From Planctomonas sp. JC2975 (lineage in GTDB: Bacteria > Actinomycetota > Actinomycetes > Actinomycetales > Microbacteriaceae), in NCBI RefSeq assembly GCF_012985205.1, contig NZ_JABEKS010000001.1, positions 2,542,001-2,606,000 on the forward strand: a stretch of 64,000 bases of DNA. Reading direction: 5' to 3'. The position numbers and the translations under genes are program-made. The notes under the pieces are model-generated. The model was not told the DNA's origin, ran no database searches, and saw nothing but the letters and a program-made list of their open reading frames with translations. Within the stretch, counting starts at the first letter, position 1. Each line of letters begins with the position of its first letter. Below, one piece after another: positions 27,083 to 35,958 of the stretch.

Positions 27083-27634
27083 GTGAACCCCCGCCTGATC
27101 CTGATCAACGGCGCGCCCGCGAGCGGCAAGACGACACTCGCCCGCGAGTGGTGCGAACGGCACGCGGCGACGTTGCCGCTCTGCATGGACGTCGACACGA
27201 TCCGCTCGATGCTCGGCGGGTGGCGGGATGCGCTGCAGGAGGCCGGACTCGCCGCGAGGGACCTCGCGATCGCCGCCGTGCAGACGCACCTGGAGAGCGG
27301 CCGGGACGTGGTCGTTCCGCAGTATCTGCGTCGTCCGGAATTCATCGATCGGCTCGAGGAGACGGCGAACGCAGCCGGCGCGAGGTTCGTCGAGACGGCC
27401 TTGGTCGTCGACGCGGCCACGGCCGAAGGCCGCTTCACGGCGCGGGCCGACTCGCTGACTCACGCGGATCCGCATGGCGCCCTCCCGGCCGAGATGGCAG
27501 ACATCGTGCGGGAGTTCGACGAGTTCCTCGCGACGCGTGAGAGCGTCATCCGCATCGCCAGCGGTCCCCACGCCCTTGCGTCGCTCGAGGCCGCGGTGAG
27601 CGCATCGCGACGAACGCTCGAACGGGATCGATAG
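27083..27634 (+). CDS. P-loop kinase-like ATPase
   Basis: 183 residues. Walker A motif GAPASGKTTLARE at the N-terminus, CMDVDTIRSMLGGW as the likely acceptor region, and VVVPQYLRRPEFIDRLEE match the small AAA/zeta-like kinase group that phosphorylates metabolites or antibiotics. Starts with GTG at 27083; GATGAT lies 6 nt upstream and there is no clear Shine-Dalgarno, so it may be leaderless. The alpha-galactosidase gene follows 78 bp downstream. Substrate not known. Confidence 0.88.
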   Translation: MNPRLILINGAPASGKTTLAREWCERHAATLPLCMDVDTIRSMLGGWRDALQEAGLAARDLAIAAVQTHLESGRDVVVPQYLRRPEFIDRLEETANAAGARFVETALVVDAATAEGRFTARADSLTHADPHGALPAEMADIVREFDEFLATRESVIRIASGPHALASLEAAVSASRRTLERDR

Positions 27635-27712
27635 CATCCGGCAGAATCACTGAGGCGTTCCGCCGACGACGACGTCGCTCGTCGTGTCATCCGCTCCCGA
27701 CTGGAGGCTCTC

Positions 27713-29020
27713 ATGCCAGAACTCGCCGCGACCCCGCCGATGGGCTGGAACAGCTGGGACTCGTACGGCACAACGGTCACTGAGGACGAGGTGCTGGCGA
27801 ACGCCCGGTTCCTCCACGATCACCTGCTCGACGCCGGCTGGGACACGATCGTCGTCGACATCGCGTGGTTCGATCCGTTCGCGCACGCTCACGGGTACAA
27901 CGATCCGCTACGGCCTTCGATGGATGCCTGGGGCCGCCTTCTCCCCGCACCGAACCGGTTTCCGTCCTCCGCCGGCGGCAAGGGCTTCGCTCCGCTGGCG
28001 GATGCCGTGCACGCGCTCAGCCTCAAGTTCGGCGTGCACGTGATGCGTGGCATTCCGCGCGCCGCCGTCGAGCAGGATCTGCCGGTCTTCGGGACGGAGT
28101 TCACCGCCCGTCAGATCGCGAACACCGGCGACACGTGCGTGTGGAACCACGACAACTACGGTCTCGACCACGAACACCCTGGCGCTCAGGCGTTCTACGA
28201 CGGATTCGTCGCGCAGCTGGCGTCGTGGGGCGTCGACTTCATCAAGGCCGACGACATGCTCTCGCCGTACCACGACGCCGAGATCGAGGCATACGCGAGG
28301 GCGATCGAGCGGTGCGGACGACCGATCGTGCTGTCGCTGTCGCCCGGCACCCACCTGTCGACGCGGCATGTCGAGCACCTGCGGCAGAACGCGCAGATGT
28401 GGCGAATCTCCGACGACCTCTGGGATCGCTGGGACGACGTGCACGCCCAGTTCGCGCGACTCGCCCGATGGGCGCCGTTCCAGCGTTCTGGCCGCTGGGC
28501 GGACGCCGACATGCTCCCACTCGGACGCATCGGCATCCGCGCCGAACGCGGCGAACCGCGAGACAGCAGGCTGACCGACGACGAGCAGCAGACCCTCCTC
28601 ACCCTGTGGGTGATGGGCCGCTCTCCGCTGATGGTGGGCGGCGATCTGCCGTCCAGCGACCCCCGCACGATCGAACTGCTGGCCAACCCGTGGCTCGCCA
28701 GAGTGCTGGCGGATGCTCGCGACAGCGCCGAGATCATCCGCGAACCGCAGGACGACGGCGAGTTCATCGTCTGGACGGCCCGCTCGGCGCAGACGCCGTC
28801 GCACTACGTCGCGTTGTTCTGGACCGGAGCGGATGCCGTCACCCGCGCCGTCCCGCTCTCGGCGATCACGGGAGACCCCTCCCCCTCGAACCGGTGGTCC
28901 GTTCGGGAGCTGTCGGCGGGTGGCAACTCTGCTCACGAAGACGCGCAGCTCACTTCAGGTGAGGTGCGTGCGGACATCCCGTCGCACGGCGTGCGCTGGT
29001 TCGCGGTCACGCCGGCCTGA
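27713..29020 (+). CDS. GH27 alpha-galactosidase-family glycosidase
   Basis: 435 residues. Opens with TPPMGWNSWDSYG, the GH27 hallmark. The nucleophile is likely the Asp in DFIKADDMLSPY (the usual K[F/Y]D is KAD here), and the acid/base Asp is in WRISDDLWDRWDD. A C-terminal beta-sandwich follows the barrel. No signal peptide, so it would act on imported oligosaccharides in the cytoplasm. GGAGG precedes the ATG. Probably removes alpha-galactose; the altered nucleophile motif leaves room for a different specificity. An isomerase-like TIM barrel gene is convergent downstream. Confidence 0.88.
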   Translation: MPELAATPPMGWNSWDSYGTTVTEDEVLANARFLHDHLLDAGWDTIVVDIAWFDPFAHAHGYNDPLRPSMDAWGRLLPAPNRFPSSAGGKGFAPLADAVHALSLKFGVHVMRGIPRAAVEQDLPVFGTEFTARQIANTGDTCVWNHDNYGLDHEHPGAQAFYDGFVAQLASWGVDFIKADDMLSPYHDAEIEAYARAIERCGRPIVLSLSPGTHLSTRHVEHLRQNAQMWRISDDLWDRWDDVHAQFARLARWAPFQRSGRWADADMLPLGRIGIRAERGEPRDSRLTDDEQQTLLTLWVMGRSPLMVGGDLPSSDPRTIELLANPWLARVLADARDSAEIIREPQDDGEFIVWTARSAQTPSHYVALFWTGADAVTRAVPLSAITGDPSPSNRWSVRELSAGGNSAHEDAQLTSGEVRADIPSHGVRWFAVTPA

Positions 29021-29032
29021 CGGGCTGCGGAT

Positions 29033-29176
29033 TCACTCGCGGGAAGCGCCGTCCGCGTCGTCGACATCGTTCAGCGACTCGGTCCCTTCCCCGGCGGTTC
29101 CCTCATCCAGGAATCCGCTGCCGTCCGGGTACCCTGCTTCGTCCGGATACTCGAACGACTCTGGTCTCGCTGTCAT
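29033..29176 (-). CDS. Small acidic protein, 47 residues
   Basis: The frame from the ATG at 29176 to the TGA at 29033 encodes MTARPESFEYPDEAGYPDG and then a run rich in Asp, Glu, Gly and Ser, ending DDADGASRE. GGCGGGGTGGGAACG precedes the start. It is strongly acidic, has no hydrophobic segment and looks disordered. It fills a gap otherwise without a gene between two convergent genes, and its codons follow the GC-rich third-position pattern of the neighbours. No family recognised. Confidence 0.5.
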   Translation of the reverse strand: MTARPESFEYPDEAGYPDGSGFLDEGTAGEGTESLNDVDDADGASRE

Positions 29177-29268
29177 CGTTCCCACCCCGCCTCTCGCCTC
29201 GGATGCTGCAGCATCCAGCCTGCTCCCGTCGCGGGACGGGCGCCAGGGGACGGATCAACGAACCGGTC

Positions 29269-30129
29269 TCAGAACAGGTCTGCGTACCCGAGGTCGACCA
29301 GGTGCTCGCGCGAGTCGGCGAGGCAGTCGAAGATGTCACGGCCGTACTGGTCGTCCTGCTCGATGAGCAGGTATTCGGCGCCGGCGGCGATGCCCGCATC
29401 CACGACGCCCTTGAAGTCGAGGTTGCCACGACCGACCTCAGCGAACTGCACGAGGTTCTGCCATGCCTCGCCCCAGGTCGTCTGGTCGCCGGCGGCGAGC
29501 GCCTCGAATGCCGAGGCCGGCGGCAGCTCGATGCGGTAGTCCTTGAGGTGCACGAGGTCGACGACGCCCGCATAGCGGCCGAGGACCGTCACGGGGTCCA
29601 TGCCACCGCGCTGGATCCAGTGCACGTCGAGTTCGAACTTGAGGTCGGGGGCGTTCTCCCGGATCAGGTCGAGGAGGTGCACGCCGTCGATCCGCGCGAA
29701 CTCGGCGTGGTGGTTGTGGTAGCTGAGAACGATGCCCTCGTCGGCCAGCCGACGCGCCATGACGTTGGCGTCCGCCGCGAACTGCAGCAGTGCATCCTTC
29801 GACGCGAGCGACGGCATGGGAAGCATGCCGATGCGCACGCGGCTCGTGCCCAGCGCACGGCAGTCGGCGACGATCTTGTCGAACGATTCACGCAGCGAGT
29901 CGTTGCCACCGCCTCCGGTCGCGCCCATTCCGCCGGAAATGGCGGCGACGCTCATGCCGAAATCGGCATTCGCGCGCACGATGTCATCCCTGGTCTGTTC
30001 CGTGAGCTCGATCTGCGACACTTCGACGACGCGGAACCCACCGGCGGCGAGCCGCTTCCAGATCGAGTAGGCGCCGCTTTCGGCCACCTGCCGCTTCAGC
30101 ATCATCGCCTGTACGCCGATCTTGGCCAC
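29269..30129 (-). CDS. Sugar phosphate isomerase/epimerase-like TIM barrel
   Basis: 286 residues from a GTG at 30129 (GCGAAGAAGC upstream). Xylose-isomerase-like (AP endonuclease 2) barrel with probable metal ligands in VVEVSQIEL, SYHNHHAEF, FELDVHWIQRGG (D-x-HW) and LLIEQDDQYG. Resembles IolE/hydroxypyruvate-isomerase relatives used in sugar or inositol catabolism. No signal peptide. Convergent with the GH27 gene region, which suggests, but does not prove, a role in sugar use. Confidence 0.9.
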   Translation of the reverse strand: MAKIGVQAMMLKRQVAESGAYSIWKRLAAGGFRVVEVSQIELTEQTRDDIVRANADFGMSVAAISGGMGATGGGGNDSLRESFDKIVADCRALGTSRVRIGMLPMPSLASKDALLQFAADANVMARRLADEGIVLSYHNHHAEFARIDGVHLLDLIRENAPDLKFELDVHWIQRGGMDPVTVLGRYAGVVDLVHLKDYRIELPPASAFEALAAGDQTTWGEAWQNLVQFAEVGRGNLDFKGVVDAGIAAGAEYLLIEQDDQYGRDIFDCLADSREHLVDLGYADLF

Positions 30130-30277
30130 GCTTCTTCGCTCCCGGTCCCGTATTCTTCGTCGTCGTCCATCGGTTGCGGACGACCGTGCGGATGCTCCGC
30201 CCGAGCAAGTCTGACGCTCGCCCTCGACCGATGGCAAAGGGTTGCCACATGTTTGCCATCGCGGAGGGTGGTGCCGG

Positions 30278-31465
30278 ATGGTTCGCCACCGGCGGCGCCT
30301 GGAGAGGGAAGAACTCTCGCCGTCGGCGGGTTCAGCAAGTGTGAGCAGCAATGTACGTCGTGCGACGGTCGTCGTGATCGGGGCCGGCCAGGCGGGCCTG
30401 TCAGCGGCGTACCACCTGAGTCGACGGGGGTTCAGGAGTGCACTCGACGGTCCGAGTGCCTCTCGCACATTCGTCGTGCTGGATGCGAACCCGGAGCCGG
30501 GCGGCGCCTGGCAGCATCGCTGGCGTTCGTTGCGCGTCGCAACCCTCAACGGCATCTTCGCGTTGCCGAGCTATGCCGCACCGCATCTGGATCCGCAGGA
30601 GCAGAGCAGCACCGCTGTGCCGCGGTACTTCGCCGGGTTCGAAGAAGCGAACGAGCTGCCGATCCTGCGACCTGTCACCGTGACTTCCGTTCGACGACTC
30701 GACGACGACCCGAGCGGACAGCTCTCGATCGAGACGGACGACGGCACGTGGCTGGCGAGCGCGGTCGTGAATGCGACCGGTACCTGGAACAACCCTGTAC
30801 TGCCGACGTATCCGGGCGCCGGATCGTTTCTCGGCAGGCAGCTGCACACCCGCGACTATGTGTCCCTCGACGAGTTCGCCGGGCAGCGCGTCGCCGTCGT
30901 GGGCGGCGGGATCTCCGCCATCCAGCAGCTCGAGGAGATCTCCCGCGTCGCCACCGTCTTCTGGTACACCCGACGCGAACCCCGCTTCATCGACGGCGAG
31001 TTCCAGCCGGAGACCACGGGACGCGCCGTCATCGCGAAGGTCGTTGCCGACGTCGAGGCCGGGCGACCGACCGGATCCGTCGTCTCCTACACAGGCCTGG
31101 CCTGGACGCCCTACGCTGTCGCCGCCTGCGAGCGCGGTGCGCTGGTGCGTCGCCCGATGTTCACCCGCATCGAGCCGCGCGGGGTGCGCGAAGCCGATGG
31201 GAGCTTCACCGAGGTCGACGCCATCCTCTGGGCGACCGGGTTCAAGGCGGATCTCGCCCACCTGGCTCCGCTGCAACTCCGCAACGAGCTCGGCGGCATC
31301 CGGATGTACGGCACCCAGGTCGCCAGCGACCCGCGCGTGCACCTGATCGGCTTCGGCCCGTCCCAGTCGACGGTCGGGGCGAATCGTGCGGGACGGGATG
31401 CCGCCGTCGCGCTCACGGACTACCTGTACCCGCAGCAGAAGAAGACCGCATCGGCCGCCGGTTGA
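30278..31465 (+). CDS. FAD-dependent monooxygenase-like oxidoreductase
   Basis: 395 residues from the ATG at 30278 (GGAGGG nine nt upstream); a GTG at 30341 would give a shorter N-terminus closer to typical family length. FAD-binding VVVIGAGQAGLSAAYHLSRRG, a second Rossmann motif VAVVGGGISAIQQLE, and ATGTWNNP/LWATGFKADL are typical of flavin-containing monooxygenase and thioredoxin-reductase-like oxidoreductases. Cytoplasmic, NADPH-linked. Divergent from the TIM-barrel gene; substrate unknown. Confidence 0.9.
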   Translation: MVRHRRRLEREELSPSAGSASVSSNVRRATVVVIGAGQAGLSAAYHLSRRGFRSALDGPSASRTFVVLDANPEPGGAWQHRWRSLRVATLNGIFALPSYAAPHLDPQEQSSTAVPRYFAGFEEANELPILRPVTVTSVRRLDDDPSGQLSIETDDGTWLASAVVNATGTWNNPVLPTYPGAGSFLGRQLHTRDYVSLDEFAGQRVAVVGGGISAIQQLEEISRVATVFWYTRREPRFIDGEFQPETTGRAVIAKVVADVEAGRPTGSVVSYTGLAWTPYAVAACERGALVRRPMFTRIEPRGVREADGSFTEVDAILWATGFKADLAHLAPLQLRNELGGIRMYGTQVASDPRVHLIGFGPSQSTVGANRAGRDAAVALTDYLYPQQKKTASAAG

Positions 31466-31489
31466 GCCTGCACAGCAGCGCCGGTTGAG
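31456..31489 (+). repeat. GCCGGTTGAGC direct repeat pair
   Basis: GCCGGTTGAGC occurs at 31456-31466 (spanning the stop codon of the FAD oxidoreductase) and again at 31479-31489. GGTTGAGC-type words recur between genes in related actinobacteria, so this may be a remnant of a dispersed intergenic repeat. Confidence 0.4.
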
Positions 31490-31789
31490 CTCGACAAGCA
31501 GCGGCAAACTCATCCAGCGGCGCGGCTCACCGCCACATGTCGTAGAGCGCCAATGCGCCTCCGGATCCGTCGTCACGCTCCTGTTCGGCATCGGCTCTGT
31601 TCCGCTCATGTGGGATGAGGCGGGACACCGAACGGCGCCATAACGGGGATCTTGATGACCGGGCCGCGAGCGGTGAACGTGGCGGCGAGGGCCGTCCGCC
31701 GAGTCGCACGATCAATCTGGAAGCGTTTGCACTTCGGCGTCCCTTGATGCATGAGCTTGGATGGACGAGACGACGAAGGAGGATCCACA
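31490..31789. other. Intergenic, no gene seen
   Basis: This 300-bp gap before the PPOX-type gene has short frames on both strands, but none shows the GC-rich third-codon-position bias of real genes or a recognisable protein. It should hold the promoter of the downstream gene; no strong -35/-10 pair stands out. Confidence 0.5.
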
Positions 31790-32290
31790 GTGCACCCCAC
31801 CGAGATCACCGAGGTTCTGAACCGCCCGATCAGCCGGGAACTGCTCGCGCGCGACATCATCCGATTCGCCTACGTGGCGACGGACGGAACGCCGCGCAAC
31901 GTGCCGATGGGTTTCACGTGGAACGGCACGGAGATCGTCATGAGCACACCGACGAACTCGCGGAAACTCGCACACCTGCGCGCGAATCCCGCCGTGGCGC
32001 TGACGATCGACACCGAGGCGCATCCGCCGAAGATCCTGCTGTTGAGGGGCAGAGCCGACCTCGACTACGTCGACGGGATTCCCGACGAGTTCATGAAAGC
32101 GAACACGACGTACGAGATGACCGAGGAGCAACGCGTCGAGTGGGAGAAGGAGGTGCGCTCGCTCTACGTGGACGGCATGGTCCGTGTGGTCGTCACGCCG
32201 ACCTGGGCGAAGCTCATCGACTTCGAGACGACGCTGCCGATCGCCGTCGAGGAACTGGTCAAGGCGCGCGCCGAGCGTGAGCAGGGCTGA
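31790..32290 (+). CDS. Pyridoxamine 5'-phosphate oxidase-like flavoprotein
   Basis: 166 residues from a GTG at 31790 with AAGGAGG six nt upstream. PPOX split-barrel: IIRFAYVATDGTPRNVPMGFTW, VMSTPTNSRKLAHLRANPAVALTID and PPKILLLRGRADLDYVDG. These proteins bind FMN, F420 or heme and act as small reductases or oxygenases in the cytoplasm. The MDR gene that follows is convergent, its stop 13 bp away. Substrate unknown. Confidence 0.9.
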   Translation: MHPTEITEVLNRPISRELLARDIIRFAYVATDGTPRNVPMGFTWNGTEIVMSTPTNSRKLAHLRANPAVALTIDTEAHPPKILLLRGRADLDYVDGIPDEFMKANTTYEMTEEQRVEWEKEVRSLYVDGMVRVVVTPTWAKLIDFETTLPIAVEELVKARAEREQG

Positions 32291-32302
32291 GCCCGTCGTC
32301 GC

Positions 32303-33280
32303 TCAGGGCCGCAGCAGCACCTTGCCGACGCGGCCAGGACGGGTCGCCGCCTCGACTGCCGCACGCACGTCATCCAGCGGGAAAACCGCCTCGACCGGAA
32401 GCGTCAGCTGCCCGCTGCCGATCAAGTGGAAGAGCTCGCCGAACAGCGCATTTCGCGTCTCTGCCGGCATCGCCACCGACACCTTGCTGCCCCAGAACCC
32501 CTTCACTGTCGCCTGCTTGAAGATGACGTCGCCGGATGACAGCTCCATGCGATCGGATTCCATCGCACCGAACGACACGAGTGTTCCGCCCTCGCCGAGC
32601 AGATGAAGCAGGTCTCCGGATGCCGACCCTCCGACCGAATCGACCGCCGCGCTGATGGGACAGTCGCCGGCGAGCGCGCGAACGCGATCGCGCCAGTCGT
32701 CGGATGCGGTGGCCACGACATCCGGGATCCCGTATGCCGCCAGTTCGGCGACATCGGCCTCACGGCGCACGATGCCGATGACGCGGATGCCTCGGCTCGC
32801 CGCGATCTGCGCGACCAGGCGCCCGACGACCCCGTTCGCCGTGTTCTGCACGATCACGTCGCCCGGCTCGACCTCGAGGTAGTCGACGAGCGAGATGGCG
32901 CTGAACGGCATGGCGATGAGCTGGGCTGCCACCTCGTCGGGAATCCCCTGCGGAACGGGCACGACGGCGCCGGGCTTGGCGATCACGTACTCAGCCCAAC
33001 TGCCGAACGTGCCGCCGGTCGCGACGCGCTGGCCCACCTCAAAACCGTCGATCTCGCTGCCGAGCGCATCCACGATGCCCACAGCTTCGGTTCCGGCTCG
33101 CGCAGGCAACTCGGGCTTGTAGCCGTAGGTGCCCCTGATGGTCCAGAGATCGTGGTTGTGGATGGGGGAGAGCACGACCCGAAGCCTGAGCTCTCGCGGT
33201 CCGGGCTCCGGAAGCGGTTGGTCTTCGACACCGAGCACTTCCGCCGGGTCGCCGAACTCGTGATGGACGATCGCGCGCAT
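32303..33280 (-). CDS. Zinc-free MDR, enoyl reductase/quinone reductase-like
   Basis: 325 residues. N-terminal MRAIVHHEFGDPAEVLGVEDQP and SPIHNHDLWTIRGTYGYKPELP resemble 2-enoyl thioester reductases (MECR/ETR-like); cofactor motif VIVQNTANGVVGRLVAQIA. Zinc ligands are absent. It would reduce an activated double bond or quinone with NADPH. TAGGCT sits 6 nt before the ATG with no Shine-Dalgarno, so the mRNA is probably leaderless. Confidence 0.92.
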   Translation of the reverse strand: MRAIVHHEFGDPAEVLGVEDQPLPEPGPRELRLRVVLSPIHNHDLWTIRGTYGYKPELPARAGTEAVGIVDALGSEIDGFEVGQRVATGGTFGSWAEYVIAKPGAVVPVPQGIPDEVAAQLIAMPFSAISLVDYLEVEPGDVIVQNTANGVVGRLVAQIAASRGIRVIGIVRREADVAELAAYGIPDVVATASDDWRDRVRALAGDCPISAAVDSVGGSASGDLLHLLGEGGTLVSFGAMESDRMELSSGDVIFKQATVKGFWGSKVSVAMPAETRNALFGELFHLIGSGQLTLPVEAVFPLDDVRAAVEAATRPGRVGKVLLRP

Positions 33281-33348
33281 TGATCGAGCCTACGCTCGGG
33301 CGCCCAGTGTCCGAGGCGTGGGATCCGTCGCGCCGGAGAACTCGAGCG

Positions 33349-34026
33349 TCAGTCGGATGCGTTGAGCAGCTCCCAGTGCCCTTCCGACACCACACCGACC
33401 TCGCGGTCGACGACGGTGATCGCGGTCTGGTCGTCGATGGCGTATGCCGGTCCCTGGATCGTCGTCGCCCACGTGTGCGCCCGCTCGGTCGTGTTGTACG
33501 ACCAACCCGGATAGTCCAGGTGGGGGAAGATCGAGAAGTCCACGACGCCGATCGTCTCGTCGCCGCCGTCGGGCTTCCAGTCGACGAACTGCCGCCCTAT
33601 CCGCGGTGTCATCACCATGCTTCCCGCACTGACGCCGACCCAGACGGTGTCGGTCAGCGACGGGATCAGGTCGGCGAGACCGGATTCGCGCATCCAGTGG
33701 GCCAGGTAGATGGCCTCGCCGCCGTCGACGAGGAGCACGTCAGCGTCGCGGACCCACGGAACCCACCGTTCTTCGCCGATGCTCGGCAACGCGGTGAGCT
33801 CGAGCACGCCAACCGACTTCCAGCCGAGCTCGCAGAGGCCGACCTCGCCTGGCCAGCCTCCGGCGACCGACATCCATACCGACTCCGGTGAGCAGGCCGG
33901 TTGACCCCACTGCGCGGTGGGGATGAAGAGTGCACGGCTTTCCGAGATCGGCTTTGCGAGAAGCCGCACCAGCGCATCCTTGATGCTCGGGTTGGTGACT
34001 CCGCCGGACGTGAGCAGCAGTTTCAT
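33349..34026 (-). CDS. Peptidase E-like protein (S51)
   Basis: 225 residues from the ATG at 34026 (GAAGGG upstream). Class I glutamine-amidotransferase-like fold with the S51 nucleophile Ser in WVGVSAGSMVM; LLLTSGGVTNPSI at the N-terminus and VLLVDGGEAIYLAHWM in the middle fit the peptidase E (alpha-aspartyl dipeptidase) group. Cytoplasmic. The usual partner residues are not all clear, so it may be a relative without dipeptidase activity. Lies between an MDR and a CPBP protease gene on the same strand. Confidence 0.88.
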   Translation of the reverse strand: MKLLLTSGGVTNPSIKDALVRLLAKPISESRALFIPTAQWGQPACSPESVWMSVAGGWPGEVGLCELGWKSVGVLELTALPSIGEERWVPWVRDADVLLVDGGEAIYLAHWMRESGLADLIPSLTDTVWVGVSAGSMVMTPRIGRQFVDWKPDGGDETIGVVDFSIFPHLDYPGWSYNTTERAHTWATTIQGPAYAIDDQTAITVVDREVGVVSEGHWELLNASD

Positions 34027-34133
34027 GGTGACCCTTCCCGCCCGCGAAAGTAGCACCGACCCTCACGCCCGGCAATCGGTGAACGCGCCGCGCGACGTCC
34101 CGGCTTGCTCAGCCGCCGAACAGACGCCGGCGA

Positions 34134-34154
34134 CCGGCCGGCAGAGCCGACCGG
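34134..34154. terminator. Possible hairpin after CPBP gene
   Basis: CCGGCCGGC (34134-34142) and GCCGACCGG (34146-34154) pair with one mismatch around AGA, downstream of the CPBP protease gene on the minus strand. No T-tract; weak evidence. Confidence 0.35.
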
Positions 34155-34209
34155 CCGCTGAACGAAGCTCGTCGTGTTCGTCAGGCCATTGCGCGAGGCG
34201 CTGCTCTCG

Positions 34210-35076
34210 TCACTCCGCGACCAGGCTCGCTGATCCCGGCAGCGCGCTGAGCCGGCGGGATGCGCGCAGCGGCACGATCCTCCGGCTGCGGTGCGCGGCC
34301 AGCAGCATGACCACGGAGAGCGCGATGCTCACGAGCACGGGCACGATCGACGCCTCGAGGCCGAACGCCCCGCCGGTGAGGAACGCGGGTCCGTGCACTG
34401 AGGTGAGCATGACACCGGGGTCGACGTGGCCGGAGACCGGGATGCCGATGGCCTGCTCGAGTCCGTTCCAGGTGGCGTGCAGGGCGAAGACGAGCCACAG
34501 GCTGCGGCGCCACAGGAACGCGGCACCCATCAGACCACCGGCCTCGACGGCGATCGCGATGGAGCTCCACAGCGTCGCCCCCGGGTTGGCGGAGTGCGCG
34601 AGTCCGAACAGAGCGGCTGTCGCGATGAGTGCGATCCAGCTCCCGCCGAGCTTCTCGAACGCCTGCAGCGCGAGCCCCCGGAAGAGAAGCTCCTCGGTGA
34701 CGGCACCGCCGATCGCGACAGCGATCAGTTCGGGGAGCGCGCGCAGACCTGCAGCGCCGTCGAAGGTGAAGCTGTAGCCGCCGAGCAGTGCGATCGCACC
34801 GACCGACAGGGCGAGGAATCCGGCGCCGATGGCGGCTCCGATCCCTGCGTCGCGGAGCGCGTGGCGCCATGCGATCTCGGGTGTGCGACGGCCCGCGACG
34901 AAGCGCATGACAGCCCAGTAGCCGACGATCGCGAGCACGGCGCAGATGACGGCGGGAACGGGACCCGCCCCGACGAACAATGACACCGCGCCGACGACGA
35001 TGACGCCGACGACGAGCCATACGAGCGGGTAGTGGAGGAAGCGGATGAAAGGCTTGTTCTGCTGCGCATCTGTCAT
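34210..35076 (-). CDS. CPBP-family intramembrane protease
   Basis: 288 residues from the ATG at 35076, about eight hydrophobic segments. Abi/CPBP motifs are intact: EELLFRGLALQ (motif 1), FGLAHSANPG (motif 2) and FALHATWNGLEQ. The catalytic Glu/His cluster sits in the membrane. Such proteins mature prenylated or peptide substrates or give bacteriocin self-immunity; the role here is unknown. TAGCGT lies 7 nt before the ATG, suggesting a leaderless transcript. A 15-bp tandem repeat array lies about 100 bp upstream. Confidence 0.92.
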   Translation of the reverse strand: MTDAQQNKPFIRFLHYPLVWLVVGVIVVGAVSLFVGAGPVPAVICAVLAIVGYWAVMRFVAGRRTPEIAWRHALRDAGIGAAIGAGFLALSVGAIALLGGYSFTFDGAAGLRALPELIAVAIGGAVTEELLFRGLALQAFEKLGGSWIALIATAALFGLAHSANPGATLWSSIAIAVEAGGLMGAAFLWRRSLWLVFALHATWNGLEQAIGIPVSGHVDPGVMLTSVHGPAFLTGGAFGLEASIVPVLVSIALSVVMLLAAHRSRRIVPLRASRRLSALPGSASLVAE

Positions 35077-35179
35077 GGCTCCGACGCTACGGATGCCCCT
35101 GCCCCGCCCGAATCGCCCCCTGGCGGACAATCGCGATCCCTCTCGTGGGGGATGCAGCCGTCCGATCGAGACACGTCAT

Positions 35180-35240
35180 CCGACTGGGCCCGATCCGACT
35201 CGGCCCGATCCGAGTCAGCCCGATCGGACTGCGGCCCGAT
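35180..35240. repeat. Four tandem 15/16-bp repeats
   Basis: Units: CCGACTGGGCCCGAT (35180), CCGACTCGGCCCGAT (35195), CCGAGTCAGCCCGAT (35210) and a 16-nt variant CGGACTGCGGCCCGAT (35225). All share the CCCGAT end. The array lies between the response-regulator stop codon (35260) and the CPBP promoter. Confidence 0.82.
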
Positions 35241-35259
35241 CCGGATCGGAGCGTGCCGC

Positions 35260-35958
35260 TCAGCGCTCGGGGACGATCAACCCGCTTCGGTACGCGTAGG
35301 CCACGGCCTGCACCCTGTCGCGGAGCTCGAGCTTGAGCAGGATCCGCGACACGTACGTCTTGACCGTCTCACGGCTGATCACGAGCGCCTCGGCGATCTC
35401 GGCGTTCGAATCTCCGTGCGCCATCGCGGTGAACACCTCGAGCTCCCGCGGCGTCAGCTGCGCGAGCAGCGGATCCGCCTCGGCGCGCGCTCCCGGCGGC
35501 AGCACTCGCTCGGCGAACCGTCCAAGCAGCGCCTGGGTCACGGTCGGGGCCAGCAGGGATTCGCCGGCCGCGATCGTGCGCACGCCGTCGACGAGCTGCG
35601 CCGGACTCGTGTCCTTGAGCAGGAATCCGCTCGCCCCTGCCCGCAGCGCGTCGTACACGTACTGATCGAGATGGAACGTCGTCACCACGAGCACGCGCGG
35701 CGCGTGCTCCACGCCCGGCCCCGCGAGCATCCGCGTGGCCGCGATGCCGTCGAGCACAGGCATCCGCACGTCCATCACGACGACGTCAGGATGCACCCGG
35801 CCGGCGAGCTCGACCGCGTCACGACCGTTCTCGGCCTCGCCGACCACATCGATGTCCGGCTGCGAACCGAGGATCGTCGCGTACCCGGCCCTGATCAGCG
35901 CCTGGTCGTCGGCGATGATGACGCGGATGCCGTCCGCGCTCGCCCCGTCAGTCGTCAC
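35260..35958 (-). CDS. NarL/LuxR-type response regulator
   Basis: 232 residues from a GTG at 35958 (AGAGGGA upstream). Receiver domain with acidic pocket IIADDQALIRAG, phospho-acceptor Asp in VVVMDVRMPVLDG, conserved Thr/Lys in VVTTFH and LKDTSP, then a LuxR HTH (LTPRELEVFTAMAHGDSNAEIAEALVIS). Its start overlaps the histidine kinase gene by 11 bp, so the pair is co-translated. Targets are unknown; the CPBP gene downstream on the same strand is a candidate. Confidence 0.95.
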   Translation of the reverse strand: MTTDGASADGIRVIIADDQALIRAGYATILGSQPDIDVVGEAENGRDAVELAGRVHPDVVVMDVRMPVLDGIAATRMLAGPGVEHAPRVLVVTTFHLDQYVYDALRAGASGFLLKDTSPAQLVDGVRTIAAGESLLAPTVTQALLGRFAERVLPPGARAEADPLLAQLTPRELEVFTAMAHGDSNAEIAEALVISRETVKTYVSRILLKLELRDRVQAVAYAYRSGLIVPER

